A stretch of 64,000 nucleotides of DNA from Dulcicalothrix desertica PCC 7102 (GTDB lineage Bacteria; Cyanobacteriota; Cyanobacteriia; Cyanobacteriales; Nostocaceae): contig NZ_RSCL01000003.1 in the NCBI RefSeq assembly GCF_003991905.1, forward strand, positions 27,082 through 91,081, read 5' to 3'. Shown in pieces: positions 9,166 to 17,909 of the stretch. Position numbers and translations under genes: made by a program. The stretch's first letter is position 1, and every line of letters starts with the position of its first letter. The notes under the pieces were generated by a model, which had not been told where the DNA came from, did not search any database, and was given only the letters and a program-made list of their open reading frames with translations.

Positions 9166-10512
9166 ATGGTAGCTTCAGTTGAAAAGAATCAGCGACACCA
9201 GGTTGTAGTCATTGGTGGTGGCTTTGGTGGAATGTATACTGCAAAGGGGCTTGCTTCTGCAAATGTAGATGTTACTGTTATTGATAAACGTAATTTTCAT
9301 TTGTTTCAACCACTTTTATATCAAGTTGCTACAGGTACGCTATCACCTAGTGATATTTCCGCGCCGTTACGCTCTATACTTAGCAAAAGCAAGAATACAA
9401 AAGTTTTGCTGGGAGAAGTTAAGGACGTTGATACTAAAACACAAGAAGTGATATTGAATGATCGAGTAGTACGATACGATACTTTAGTTGTTGCTACAGG
9501 CGCCAATCATTCGTATTTTGGTAATGATCAGTGGAAAGAAGTTGCTCCTGGTTTAAAGACTATTGAGGATGCGCTCGAAATACGTAGTCGGATATTTAAT
9601 GCATTTGAGGCAGCAGAAAAAGAAACTGATCCCCAAAAACGCCGTGCTTTGTTAACCTTTGTGATTGTGGGTGGTGGTCCAACGGGGGTAGAATTATCTG
9701 GCGCCATTGCAGAGTTGGCAAACAAAACTCTTCAAGAAGATTTTCGTAATATTGATACCTCAGAAACAAAAATTTTACTATTGCAAGGCGCCGATCGTGT
9801 TCTCCCAGGTATGGCACCTTCTTTATCGCAAGCAGCAAAAGCATCTTTAGAAAAGTTGGGTGCGAGTGTACAGACACAAACGCGCGTAATAAATATTGAA
9901 AATAGTGTAGTTACTTACAAGCAAGGGGATGAGTTACACGAAATTGCCTCCAAGACTATATTGTGGGCAGCAGGTATTCAAGCTTCAACAATGGGAAGAA
10001 TTCTAGGATTACGTACAGGTGCGGAGTGCGACCGCGCTGGACGAGTTATCGTCGAACCAGACTTGAGTATTAAAGGGCACAAAAATATTTTCGTCATCGG
10101 AGACTTAGCCAATTTTTCTCACCAAAACGAGCAACCGCTTCCAGGTGTGGCGCCAGTAGCTACACAAGAAGGTGAATACGTTGCGAAATTAATTCAAAAA
10201 CGTCTCTCTGGTAAAACTATACCAGCATTTAAATATAATGATTATGGCAGCCTAGCAATGATTGGACAAAATGCTGCTGTTGTAGATTTAGGTGCAATCA
10301 AGTTAAAAGGTTTCTTTGCATGGATATTCTGGCTATTAATCCACATTTATTTCTTAATTGAGTTCGACAGTAAATTCTTAGTAATGTTCCAGTGGGCATG
10401 GAACTATATCACCCGCAAACGTGGTTCAAGATTAATTACTGGTCAAGAATCTTTAACATTGGCTAAAGTCATAACAAAGCAGCCTACTATAGAAAAAACG
10501 GTAAAGGTTTAG
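9166..10512 (+). CDS. ndh: Type II NAD(P)H dehydrogenase (NDH-2)
   Basis: 448 residues. ATG 9166 was chosen over TTG 9145 because AAAGGA lies 9-10 bp upstream. Two dinucleotide folds are visible: an FAD site VVVIGGGFGG at residues 13-22 and an NAD(P)H site FVIVGGGPTGVELSG near 166. The late FAD motif KNIFVIGDLA is also present. The C-terminal amphipathic/membrane segment FFAWIFWLLIHIYFLIEF is the quinone-side membrane anchor of the family. The enzyme transfers electrons from NAD(P)H to plastoquinone without proton pumping. The last four bases overlap the 3' end of the convergent glycosyltransferase. It ends in TAG. Confidence 0.9.
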   Translation: MVASVEKNQRHQVVVIGGGFGGMYTAKGLASANVDVTVIDKRNFHLFQPLLYQVATGTLSPSDISAPLRSILSKSKNTKVLLGEVKDVDTKTQEVILNDRVVRYDTLVVATGANHSYFGNDQWKEVAPGLKTIEDALEIRSRIFNAFEAAEKETDPQKRRALLTFVIVGGGPTGVELSGAIAELANKTLQEDFRNIDTSETKILLLQGADRVLPGMAPSLSQAAKASLEKLGASVQTQTRVINIENSVVTYKQGDELHEIASKTILWAAGIQASTMGRILGLRTGAECDRAGRVIVEPDLSIKGHKNIFVIGDLANFSHQNEQPLPGVAPVATQEGEYVAKLIQKRLSGKTIPAFKYNDYGSLAMIGQNAAVVDLGAIKLKGFFAWIFWLLIHIYFLIEFDSKFLVMFQWAWNYITRKRGSRLITGQESLTLAKVITKQPTIEKTVKV

Positions 10513-11801
10513 TATAACAAAGCAACACCACCCTTTTCGATTTCCTCTACAACAGCAACGGCGCAAAGTATCCCATCTTCAGCTTGAATTTTAGCTCCCA
10601 GATTAGCTGCTCGCTCACGCATTGTGGAATCTGCCAAAGTTTTTTGAATAGCTTGTGCAAGTCTTTCAGCGGTTAGTTGCTTACGCGGAATTGGTTCTGT
10701 CCCAACGCCTAATTTCGCGACGCGCTGCCCCCAAAAAAACTGATCACCAAAGAAAGGAATGATAATAGAAGGAACGCCTGCTCTCATACCAGCGGCTGTC
10801 GTACCGGCGCCACCGTGATGCACTACAGCTGCGACACGAGGGAAAAGCCATGAATGCGGTACTGAGTCTATAAGATACACCGTATCTGGTAAATTATCTG
10901 AGTGTAAACCACCCCAGCCAGACAGCATAATGGCACGTTGTTGAGTTTTGGCTAGAGCTTCCAAAATAAGATTGGCAGTCGCTTCTGGATTTCGATTGCC
11001 CATACTCCCAAACCCAATATATATAGGAGGTGAACCAGCTTGCAGAAAATCAACGAGAGCGGATGGTGGGTTCCAATCAGGCGCCTGCTGAACATTTACA
11101 TCTAAAAACCAGTAGCCAGTAACATAAGTATTATTCCAATCAGATGGTTTAGGAATAACTGATGGGCTAAAACCATAGAGAGTTGGATATTTTTTAAGGC
11201 AGTCAGTATTGTATGGCCCCCAAAATGAAGCAGCGGCTAAACCAAGTACTTTTTGCCGTACAAGTTTATCAGCGTTCCGAAACCCCTGCCACAAAGCTTG
11301 TCTGACCAATTGATGTGACAAACGATTGAAAAAGCCCCCTGTTTTATCTACAAAGTCAGGAAACAAAACACCAGGAAATGCTTTTGTTGGCGTAAAGGGA
11401 AAAACATAAGCTTGAAGTAGTGGAATTCCCAACTTTTGGGCAAGAGCAACAGCAATATTTAGTCCCCCGACTCCTACAATCAATAAATCCATACCCTGAC
11501 AAGCAGCCTTGCCTTGATTTGCCCAATCAATTGCAACACTTTGAACTAGTTCTGCTGTGCGCGACTGAATGGCAAGGAAATTTCCTTTCTCTAATAGCTC
11601 GCGCATTTCTTTGGTTTCGACAATTTCTTGGACATTACCAGAGACTGCCCAGAATTCTAACCCGTGTACACTAACCAAATCTCCAAAGTTTTCTTGAGTT
11701 ACCAGTCGCACCAAATGACCAGCTTGTTTTAAACCTTTTCCCAAAGCAACATAAGGTTGAACATCTCCTCGACTTCCCAAAGCAATAATAGCGATACGCA
11801 T
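10509..11801 (-). CDS. GT1-family glycosyltransferase (UDP-glucosyl/sterol-type)
   Basis: 430 residues with a GT-B fold. The N-terminus RIAIIALGSRGDVQPYVALG and the C-terminal nucleotide-sugar signature HHGGAGTTAAGMRAGVPSII, followed by a D-Q pair (FFGDQFFWGQRV), identify the family that glycosylates small lipophilic acceptors such as sterols, macrolides and carotenoids. It is divergent from a TetR regulator 133 bp away, so it is probably de-repressed by a ligand, perhaps its own acceptor. Acceptor and sugar are not deducible. Its 3' end overlaps the NDH-2 gene by 4 bp, tail to tail. Confidence 0.9.
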   Translation of the reverse strand: MRIAIIALGSRGDVQPYVALGKGLKQAGHLVRLVTQENFGDLVSVHGLEFWAVSGNVQEIVETKEMRELLEKGNFLAIQSRTAELVQSVAIDWANQGKAACQGMDLLIVGVGGLNIAVALAQKLGIPLLQAYVFPFTPTKAFPGVLFPDFVDKTGGFFNRLSHQLVRQALWQGFRNADKLVRQKVLGLAAASFWGPYNTDCLKKYPTLYGFSPSVIPKPSDWNNTYVTGYWFLDVNVQQAPDWNPPSALVDFLQAGSPPIYIGFGSMGNRNPEATANLILEALAKTQQRAIMLSGWGGLHSDNLPDTVYLIDSVPHSWLFPRVAAVVHHGGAGTTAAGMRAGVPSIIIPFFGDQFFWGQRVAKLGVGTEPIPRKQLTAERLAQAIQKTLADSTMRERAANLGAKIQAEDGILCAVAVVEEIEKGGVALLY

Positions 11802-11859
11802 AAGTTAAGTCTCTATAGCTAATAAATGACGATTATGTCAATTTGATGCTAACGTCATT

Positions 11860-11889
11860 TTGACAAATGTGTCAATTTTAGTTTATATT
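11860..11889 (+). promoter_or_regulatory. Promoter with overlapping TetR-type operator
   Basis: TTGACA (11860-11865) and TATATT (11884-11889), 18 bp apart, make a good -35/-10 pair for the TetR gene. The -35 is also the left arm of a perfect palindrome TTGACA-AATG-TGTCAA (11860-11875). A second dyad ATGACG (11826-11831) / CGTCAT (11853-11858) lies toward the glycosyltransferase. The arrangement fits repression of both divergent genes by the TetR protein. Confidence 0.6.
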
Positions 11890-11934
11890 AGGATTAGTAA
11901 GCAAATTGGCGCCATAATTTGGTTTTGTATACCT

Positions 11935-12564
11935 ATGAAGGAATCTCGTCGAGCATCAATTGGTTTAGACAAAAGGGAGCGTACACGAGCAAAACTAATT
12001 GAATCAGCTTACCGAGTTTTTGCTCGTAAAGCAGCGGATGCCGTTACTATTGATGACATCATTGCAGAAGCAGCAGTTGCAAGAGGCACATTCTATAACT
12101 ATTTCCAAACACGAGAAGACGTGCTTAAAGCTGTAGCTGGCAACCTGAGTGACGAAATAAATCAAAAAATATGGGTACAGTACGCTGAGATTAGTGACCC
12201 TGCTGAACGTTTAGCAATTGCCATTCGCCAATTTCTACATCAAGCAATTCGAGATTCGACTTGGGGATGGGTGATTGTGAGAATTGGATTAGTAGCAGCC
12301 CCATTAAGTGAGACAATGGAAAGAGGAATGATGACAGACTTAGAGGCTGGTATAAGACTCAACCGTTTCCAAGTTGATAGTTTACAAGCAGCTTCAGATT
12401 TAGTTTTGGGAACCGGACTAATGGCAATCCACAGCATTCTCGAAGGACGTGCAGAACCAGATTACCCGGAACAGATTGCTAAAATTATTCTCAAAACATT
12501 AGGGGTCAATGATGCTGATGCTCATGCAATTGCTTTCAAATTTCTAGAACCACTGCATTCGTGA
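11935..12564 (+). CDS. TetR/AcrR-family transcriptional regulator
   Basis: 209 residues from ATG 11935. An upstream TTG at 11860 would lie inside the promoter, so it was rejected. The N-terminal HTH (about 15-60) contains RTRAKLIESAYRVFARKAAD and the recognition helix ARGTFYNYFQTREDVLKAV. The C-terminal helical half is the ligand domain. Divergent orientation and the dyads in the spacer point to control of the GT1 glycosyltransferase and itself. The ligand is unknown. Confidence 0.92.
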   Translation: MKESRRASIGLDKRERTRAKLIESAYRVFARKAADAVTIDDIIAEAAVARGTFYNYFQTREDVLKAVAGNLSDEINQKIWVQYAEISDPAERLAIAIRQFLHQAIRDSTWGWVIVRIGLVAAPLSETMERGMMTDLEAGIRLNRFQVDSLQAASDLVLGTGLMAIHSILEGRAEPDYPEQIAKIILKTLGVNDADAHAIAFKFLEPLHS

Positions 12565-12586
12565 GAAAATTTATTAAATCTTCAGT

Positions 12587-12695
12587 ATATAGCGGTTCTT
12601 AATAAAGTGAGGTACAGATTAAATTAATAAAGCTCTTGTGGGGTGGGCATCCTTGCCCGCCCTTGTGTACTTCATTAGAACGGGAACCGCTATAT
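12587..12695. mobile_element. 109-bp MITE-like element with perfect 12-bp terminal inverted repeats
   Basis: ATATAGCGGTTC (12587-12598) and GAACCGCTATAT (12684-12695) are perfect inverted ends. They flank a copy of the CTTGTGG...GGGCAtccTTGCCCG stem-loop repeat (12635-12662). There is no ORF. It looks like a non-autonomous element or a large hairpin. No obvious target-site duplication was seen. Confidence 0.55.
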
Positions 12696-12697
12696 TA

Positions 12698-12972
12698 ACG
12701 TTAGTATAATTAATTGTTGTATACATAGCAATCCTAAATCACTTGTTAAATATTTTCTCTTCTTTCCTTCCTTCCTTTGCGTCCTTTGCGTCCTTTGCGG
12801 TTCGTTACATAAGCATCATTTTTTAGAAATCAATTAGGAATGCTATAGCAGTACTAAATCATTTGTGTTCACATTAACGTAAACGAAGTTTTGCCGCAGG
12901 CTAGTTATCCCGAAGGGTAGTGTACCGCAGGTAAATTCACGCATTGTAGAGACATTATTTCAACCCTTGTCT
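12698..12972. repeat. Repeat-rich spacer without genes
   Basis: It contains a C/T-rich GCGTCCTTTGCGTCCTTTGCGG block (about 12779-12802; related to the 40500-40550 repeat) and a GCCGCAGG...ACCGCAGG stretch. No ORF with coding character was seen. The right end carries the hairpin described next. Confidence 0.5.
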
Positions 12973-12978
12973 CTACAA
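12944..12978 (-). terminator. Hairpin overlapping the stop codon of the 12973 gene
   Basis: Arms TTGTAGAGACA (12944-12954) and TGTCTCTACAA (12968-12978) are perfect. The gene's TAG stop (complement of 12973-12975) lies inside the right arm, so the last codons of the protein are supplied by the repeat. Related GTAGAGACGTTACA hairpin at 38716. Confidence 0.55.
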
Positions 12979-13530
12979 CGCAGGATTTTTATTTGTGACT
13001 CTAATGAGAAAACGCAAAGCTTCATTTACTGCTTGAGAGTTGGGAAATATTTCTGCAACATCTGCTTCTAAATGAATTGTCAGCCCTTTAATATTAATCG
13101 GTTCACATTCAGGTTTTTGTATGTTATTTATTTCTAAAACTTGATGTAGCTGAAGTTTACCCTCACCTATAAGCTTTTGGGAAGATGTTTCATTTAGTTT
13201 ATTAGCAAGAGATTCCCAACTAGTGGCTTTTAGTTTAAAGTTGTCTTTTGCTTCGCGTAATGTTTTAAACTGTTGCTTGAGAATCTCAACTGTATAAATA
13301 TGACTTTTAGATGCTTGGGTTTGTTGTTCAAGGTCTTCTCTTACCATCTCAACTACTTCATCTATAAGTTGCTCGTGATTTGCGGATATTTGAGCAGCGG
13401 CGCCTAAAATACGCGAGGTTGCTTTTTTCTGTATCTCAGTCTCTTGTTTCAGTCTATCGGCAATATTACGAATTTGCTCTCCTAACTTCGGTTTGCCTTG
13501 AGTTTTTGTCGATGCGGATTTTTTGCTCAT
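12973..13530 (-). CDS. Hypothetical helical protein, partner of the 13543 coiled-coil protein
   Basis: 185 residues. A basic, Lys/Ser/Thr-rich N-terminal tail (about 1-16) precedes a long, charged helical region (17-125) rich in E/K/Q. A more globular C-terminal part (about 140-185) ends LRFLIRVTNKNPAL. It lies 12 bp downstream of the 364-residue coiled-coil gene, so they are almost certainly one transcript. I do not recognise a family. There is no membrane segment or catalytic motif. A structural or scaffolding role is an inference from composition only. Confidence 0.6.
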   Translation of the reverse strand: MSKKSASTKTQGKPKLGEQIRNIADRLKQETEIQKKATSRILGAAAQISANHEQLIDEVVEMVREDLEQQTQASKSHIYTVEILKQQFKTLREAKDNFKLKATSWESLANKLNETSSQKLIGEGKLQLHQVLEINNIQKPECEPINIKGLTIHLEADVAEIFPNSQAVNEALRFLIRVTNKNPAL

Positions 13531-13542
13531 AAAAGTGCTTGT

Positions 13543-14637
13543 TTACTCCGAAAGTATCTCTTTAATAGCAAACCAGATACGTTGAAATTTTTGTACTAAC
13601 CCGACAGGATTGTTTGTTGTGTCCTCTTCCACTGAATCAACCAAAGATTGAATTTTATCCATACGCTCTGCAACAACATAAAGATTATTTATTGCTTCAT
13701 CCTTAGAAACTAAAGAGTCGCGTAGCAAAACAACCATCTCGGCAATTTCCCGTTTTAGCTTTTCGTTCTCAGCTTTACGACGAGTTTCCCATCCTTTAAT
13801 GCTAGCTTTTGAACGTCGCTCGAATTTTAGTTGTGTTTGTGCCTCATTATATAAAGTCAAATAATTGTCTCGCTCAGAACTTACTTCTTCATATTTGGCG
13901 AGTAATTCACTTGCTCTAGCTTTTTCTTCATTATAACTCGCTAAAGCTTCTTGATAATTTTTTTGCTCATTGAGATATTTTTGGTAATTTTTTGCCGCGC
14001 TTTCTTCTAAATCATTAACCTTAACTTGGTAAGTTTGCAAATCTAACTGAACTTGAATAAGCTCATATGCGGCTTTTTGATTTTCTGCGGCACGTTTTTG
14101 CAATTCATCACGTTGAGCAATTAACTCAGTTGTTTTCGCTTTTGCTTCATGATAATCATGTAAAGTTTTCTGAGAATTTTTCTGCTCATCAAGATATTTT
14201 TGGTAATTTAATGCCGCGCGTTGTTTTAGCTCATTCATTTCAACTTGATAAGTTTCGACATCTTGCTTAACATGAACAAGTTGAGATTCATTTGTGACCG
14301 CGCGTTGTTGCCATTCATCACGCTGGGCAACTAACTGAGTTGCTCTAGCTTTTTCTTCATTGTAAAGAACTAAAGTTTGTTGATAATTTTTTTGTTCATT
14401 AAGATATACCTGATAGGTTTGTGCAGCGCGCTCTTTCAACTCATCAATTTCTTGCTGAACTTGAGTCAGTTGAGAGGCAGCTTCCTCATTATCTTTTGCG
14501 CGTTGTTGCCATTGATCACGTTGGGCACGAGCAGTCATTAATAACTGTTTAAGCTCATGAGTAGAAACTGGTTCTATCAGATGTTTTTTGGTAGGGGTCT
14601 CTTTACGACGGTCTTTGTCTGCGTCTCGCATTGCCAT
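13543..14637 (-). CDS. Coiled-coil protein with three ~70-residue internal repeats
   Basis: 364 residues, almost entirely predicted coiled coil. Three tandem repeats (about 34-100, 101-170, 171-243) share the pattern AQRDxWQQRA ... NYQKYLxEQKNYQxTL ... YNEEKARAxxL. The N-terminus is basic (DADKDRRKETPTKKH); residues 245-300 are a charged helix and the last 60 residues are less repetitive. It is first in a two-gene operon with 12973-13530. No known family recognised. The repeats differ at many positions, so the duplication is old. It could be a filament-forming or tethering protein; this is not shown by sequence. Confidence 0.65.
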   Translation of the reverse strand: MAMRDADKDRRKETPTKKHLIEPVSTHELKQLLMTARAQRDQWQQRAKDNEEAASQLTQVQQEIDELKERAAQTYQVYLNEQKNYQQTLVLYNEEKARATQLVAQRDEWQQRAVTNESQLVHVKQDVETYQVEMNELKQRAALNYQKYLDEQKNSQKTLHDYHEAKAKTTELIAQRDELQKRAAENQKAAYELIQVQLDLQTYQVKVNDLEESAAKNYQKYLNEQKNYQEALASYNEEKARASELLAKYEEVSSERDNYLTLYNEAQTQLKFERRSKASIKGWETRRKAENEKLKREIAEMVVLLRDSLVSKDEAINNLYVVAERMDKIQSLVDSVEEDTTNNPVGLVQKFQRIWFAIKEILSE

Positions 14638-15081
14638 AATTAATGTTATAAATATTACTTATTTTTATATTTTAATACGGTCTTAAATAAATGCGTATTT
14701 ATACTGCGATATGATTAATATTTGATTTTTATTATGCACGTAGAGTAGTTATTGCCCATCACAAAACCGACATGGTGAACAATGCCCAGCCTACAAAAAC
14801 TTATTTTTTCAAAAACAATCAGATGAATGAATTATCTACAAAAAATACATGTGGATGTTGCAGTATCAATGACTACACTTGATTTATAAATGTTCCGGAA
14901 TAAGTAGAAATTTGCTCCAATAATATTTATATATATATTTCATTTAATTTCACTATGTAATATAACTAGTGCTATGGACACAGATGGCTTGTCCGAATAT
15001 AGAATACGTGAGGCACCTCTCTTTGATAAGGATTTTCCCAGCAATAGCATAACCTTTTGTATACTCAGATTATCAAAAGCT
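14638..15081. other. Spacer upstream of the coiled-coil operon
   Basis: About 440 bp of AT-rich sequence between divergent transcription units. An ATG at 14974 opens in the frame of the next gene but the first 36 codons do not resemble the family. No repeat or RNA gene recognised. Confidence 0.3.
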
Positions 15082-15306
15082 ATGGAGCAAAAGTACACCA
15101 AAAAGCAGGGTCAATACTTAGCTTTTATTTACTACTATACAAAGATAAATGGTTGCCCACCAGCCGAAGCTAACATGCAGCGATATTTTAAGACCACACT
15201 AGACCAACTAGGATATGCCAATATAACTGATTGGAGTCCAATTCTACCAAGTGAGAACCCTGGTGAGGTTATAAGCGTACTTATACGGACTATTAGTGTT
15301 CGATAA
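15082..15306 (+). CDS. Small winged-helix (LexA/MarR-like) protein with altered C-terminus
   Basis: 74 residues from ATG 15082; a longer start at 14974 is possible but its extra 36 residues look non-family. The segment YTKKQGQYLAFIYYYTKING then CPPAEANMQRYF matches a small cyanobacterial HTH family whose members continue with a recognition helix of the type PPTVHQMV. Here the sequence departs right after QRYFKTT and lacks that helix. The gene is probably a degenerate copy with a deletion or frameshift, and DNA binding is doubtful. Between its stop and 15472 there is no gene, only two GGCGCC sites. Confidence 0.5.
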   Translation: MEQKYTKKQGQYLAFIYYYTKINGCPPAEANMQRYFKTTLDQLGYANITDWSPILPSENPGEVISVLIRTISVR

Positions 15307-15472
15307 AGTACTGTTTATTAATGATGGAAATGGCGCCAGTCTTTATGGTATGGCGCCACATACTGGAATATACAAATTTAGTGTGCTGGTTATATTTGTG
15401 CTTTTTAAATCCCACCTAACCCTCTTTTATACGATGGTTGGGGGTTCTTCTGACTCTAAGCGCATTACTATC

Positions 15473-15766
15473 TCATAAATCAAGAGCAGTATCAGTATCT
15501 TGACTTCTAAGAATTGCCATAATTTCAACCACATCATTTTCAATGCGGTAGTAGATGCTATGCACCCCATACACACTGCGGCGGTAGCCAGTACGGATAA
15601 AATTTACTTCAGGGTATAAATAAGGCTGTGCAGCTATCTGTTCAAAGCGGTCAAAAAGTTGATTATAATATTTGTCAGCGGCTGCTTCACCCCATGTCTC
15701 AAAGCCATAAAAATAAATTTGCCGTAAGTCTTCCTTTGCCGCTTGCGTCAATTTATAATTAGCCAT
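15473..15766 (-). CDS. parE: ParE/RelE-family toxin
   Basis: 97 residues from ATG 15766 (MANYKLTQAAKEDL). The longer frame to 15841 overlaps the antitoxin and is unlikely. The RelE/ParE fold pattern is clear: YKLTQAAKEDLRQIYFYG at the N-terminus, the central RFEQIAAQPYLYPEV, then RRSVYGVHSIYYRIENDVVEIMAILRSQD. ParE proteins poison DNA gyrase; RelE-type relatives cut mRNA, and the sequence alone does not decide. The gene overlaps the antitoxin by 8 bp downstream of it, the normal ParD-ParE order. Confidence 0.9.
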   Translation of the reverse strand: MANYKLTQAAKEDLRQIYFYGFETWGEAAADKYYNQLFDRFEQIAAQPYLYPEVNFIRTGYRRSVYGVHSIYYRIENDVVEIMAILRSQDTDTALDL

Positions 15767-16004
15767 TACTGTTAAGTTCTTTCTTAAATTCTGAAAGAAT
15801 GGACTGGCGGTCAGGAGCGACAAAGCCGCTTTGCTCTGCATGAATTAGCCTTTTTTGGATTTCTTCAACTTCCTCTTGTTTGGCACGAGCCTTGCGTATC
15901 AGGTCATTTATCACATCGCTTTTGCTAGCGTACTCCTGACTCTCCACCTGTGCTTTTAACCAAGCATCATTCGGGGGTGTAAGTGAAATGCTTTGACGGG
16001 TCAT
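15759..16004 (-). CDS. parD: ParD-type antitoxin
   Basis: 81 residues from ATG 16004 (MTRQSISLTPPNDAWLK); 16031 is an alternative upstream ATG but would place the start inside the operator repeat. The N-terminal ribbon-helix-helix has the family pattern ISLTPPNDAWLKAQVESQEY then SKSDVINDLIRKA. A charged C-terminal helix (residues 45-81) wraps the toxin. It overlaps parE by 8 bp, which couples translation. An inverted and direct repeat just upstream fits autorepression. Confidence 0.9.
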   Translation of the reverse strand: MTRQSISLTPPNDAWLKAQVESQEYASKSDVINDLIRKARAKQEEVEEIQKRLIHAEQSGFVAPDRQSILSEFKKELNSNG

Positions 16005-16020
16005 AATCTTTCTTTTGAAC

Positions 16021-16055
16021 ATCTGGTGCAATTATACACCAGATTTACACCAGAT
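16021..16055. promoter_or_regulatory. ParD operator with three half-sites
   Basis: ATCTGGTG (16021-16028) pairs with CACCAGAT (16037-16044) as a perfect 8-bp inverted repeat. A second CACCAGAT at 16048-16055 is a direct repeat 11 bp on, one helical turn. It lies 17 bp upstream of parD, the expected place for an RHH autorepressor site. Confidence 0.7.
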
Positions 16056-16300
16056 TTTTAGAAACGAAAATTTTTGAAGCTAGAGGCGCGAAATTGATAA
16101 TCACTGCTATGTAACAGCTACGAAAATATACTGGCGCCTCGGTATGCAACTATCATCGATTATCATAGTAGCGGGTTAATTGCTGGACAACATACCTATC
16201 GCCACTTGTGGGCGAATAATTTCACCGTATTTTCCGTAAAGACTAAAGTACACGTTGTAGAAACTGGTAACAAATCAAACCATTCTCTACTGTAAAATAT

Positions 16301-16705
16301 ATGCAATTCAATTCTAAGCGTGCTGCACAATTAGTTTTATCTGTGGCAGGTATCTGCTCACTTTCTCTTCCTTTTACACAAACCGCTCAAGCGCAACAAA
16401 TTCGTAATTTATGTAGAAGCAATGAAAGTTCATTTATTATAGCCCAAACAAAGAATTTTTTAGTAAGTATTTGTGGCAGTGGAGATTCAGCACTTACTTA
16501 TGTAGGTTTAGACAGAAAGACTGGTAAAGCTATACGTTTACCTTTAACTGTAGATGGTTCTAAAAATAGAGGAAGATATTTTGAAGCTGTCAATGGTGAA
16601 TATAAATATGGTGTTTCTGTCTCTGGTGGAAAAAACGGAACCTTAACCGTGAGAAGAAATAATAGTGTAATTCTGCGTCAAGCATTAGTTCAAGAACTTT
16701 ACTAA
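16301..16705 (+). CDS. Small secreted hypothetical protein
   Basis: 134 residues. A clear signal peptide (basic start, LVLSVAGICSLSLPF core, cleavage near AQA-QQ at about 30) indicates export to the periplasm or medium. The mature part holds two cysteines (in RNLCRSN and SICGSG), which could form a disulfide, and a beta-rich C-terminus. It lies alone between a ParDE module and a convergent gene. I do not recognise the family. The upstream 16056-16300 has no clear gene. Confidence 0.65.
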   Translation: MQFNSKRAAQLVLSVAGICSLSLPFTQTAQAQQIRNLCRSNESSFIIAQTKNFLVSICGSGDSALTYVGLDRKTGKAIRLPLTVDGSKNRGRYFEAVNGEYKYGVSVSGGKNGTLTVRRNNSVILRQALVQELY

Positions 16706-16776
16706 AATTAAATGTGATTCTATAAAAGGCGCCTACTACCTTGTAAAATATCATAAATCTGATTCAAAGAAATTGA

Positions 16777-17688
16777 TTACGGAGTTGGTGCTGGTTTGAT
16801 ATGTTTGCCAGCATAAAAAACAAAAACTTTTTTCTCTTGTTTATAGGGGATATAAAATACTCTATCCCCAGAAGTTACTTCATACTGCTATGCTTTGGTA
16901 TAGGTTGCAAGACATTTATATTTTTCATCATCAGTTTTCATAGAAAATAGTGACATCTCTATAAACATAAATATTATACTTGTCCATATAATTTTTTGTC
17001 TTGTTTGCCTACGACTTTTCTTTGAGACATCTAAATATAAATCAATTGATACATCTTTTATTATACTAATATTTAAATCAGACATCATTTGCTTGCGGAA
17101 TTCCAAGAATAATTTTAATAACTTATCTAAGGGCATTTTCGATTTAAATATTGTTAATCTTTTTGGTACCCTTAGAGCATAAGCACCTATTTGATTGATA
17201 TCATTATCTAGAAAAGCAACTGCCCAGCCTTGCTCAAATATATTACTAATACCACAATAAGTATAAGGGGATGTTTTATTTAGTGATTGAAGAATTTCAG
17301 CACCACACTGATATTCTGGATGCCACAAAACCCTAATAACCGCTTCTCTTTCTTGAAAATCTGCGATTTGAACAAAACCTAATGATTTTAGAGAGCGTGT
17401 ATATTGATTTAAACTTACATGATTTACTTCATATATATTATCTAAGCTTACAAGTTTTATATTTAAATTTTTGGGTGTAGCTTGCAATATCTGAAGTTTT
17501 ATAAATATTTCTAATTCGAGAATAAATAGTAATAAATAAGGTATTATTGTTAATGCTAATATATTGCTCAACAATGGAAGTAAGCCTAGAGAGCTTAAGT
17601 ATTGCAGTATTATTTTGTGAACAAATAGATACCAGAAGACAAGAAATGCTGCACCAAAAATAAATGCCATTTTTCCTAAATTTGACAT
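16777..17688 (-). pseudogene. Membrane protein gene interrupted by an in-frame TAG
   Basis: The frame encodes 266 residues from ATG 17688 to TAG at 16888-16890. It then continues in the same frame for 36 codons (QYEVTSGDRVFYIPYKQEKK...) to TAA at 16777-16779. The downstream part reads as natural coding sequence, so the gene was probably 303 residues before a nonsense change. Two N-terminal membrane helices (about 8-25, 32-62) and one near 225-245 are visible; the middle is a soluble domain with a WHPEYQCGAEIL segment. Family unknown. Possible readings: pseudogene, readthrough, or a tolerated 3' truncation. Confidence 0.6.
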
Positions 17689-17909
17689 AGTTTTTATAAA
17701 AAAATCTTTACACTATGTAGCTTACCCAGGAAATAGCTTTTTCATAACAGCACCACAGCACATAATTTTTTTCAATCAAGCTTCACCGAACCTACGTAAT
17801 TTACTTGCATCAAAAACATTTAGTAATTTTTTATTTATAACTTTTTAGACAGTTTTATTAAGGCGCCTAAACTTATTTCAATTTAGAATAAATGTATGCA
17901 TAATTGCTC

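Noticed and set aside
15296..15478. A 60-codon ORF after the winged-helix gene
   Set aside because: No family resemblance, no ribosome-binding site, and it contains two GGCGCC repeats in a spacer.
16140..16298. A coding-looking frame (ATIIDYHSSGLIAGQHTYRH...)
   Set aside because: No start codon and no recognised family; possibly a remnant, but not supportable.
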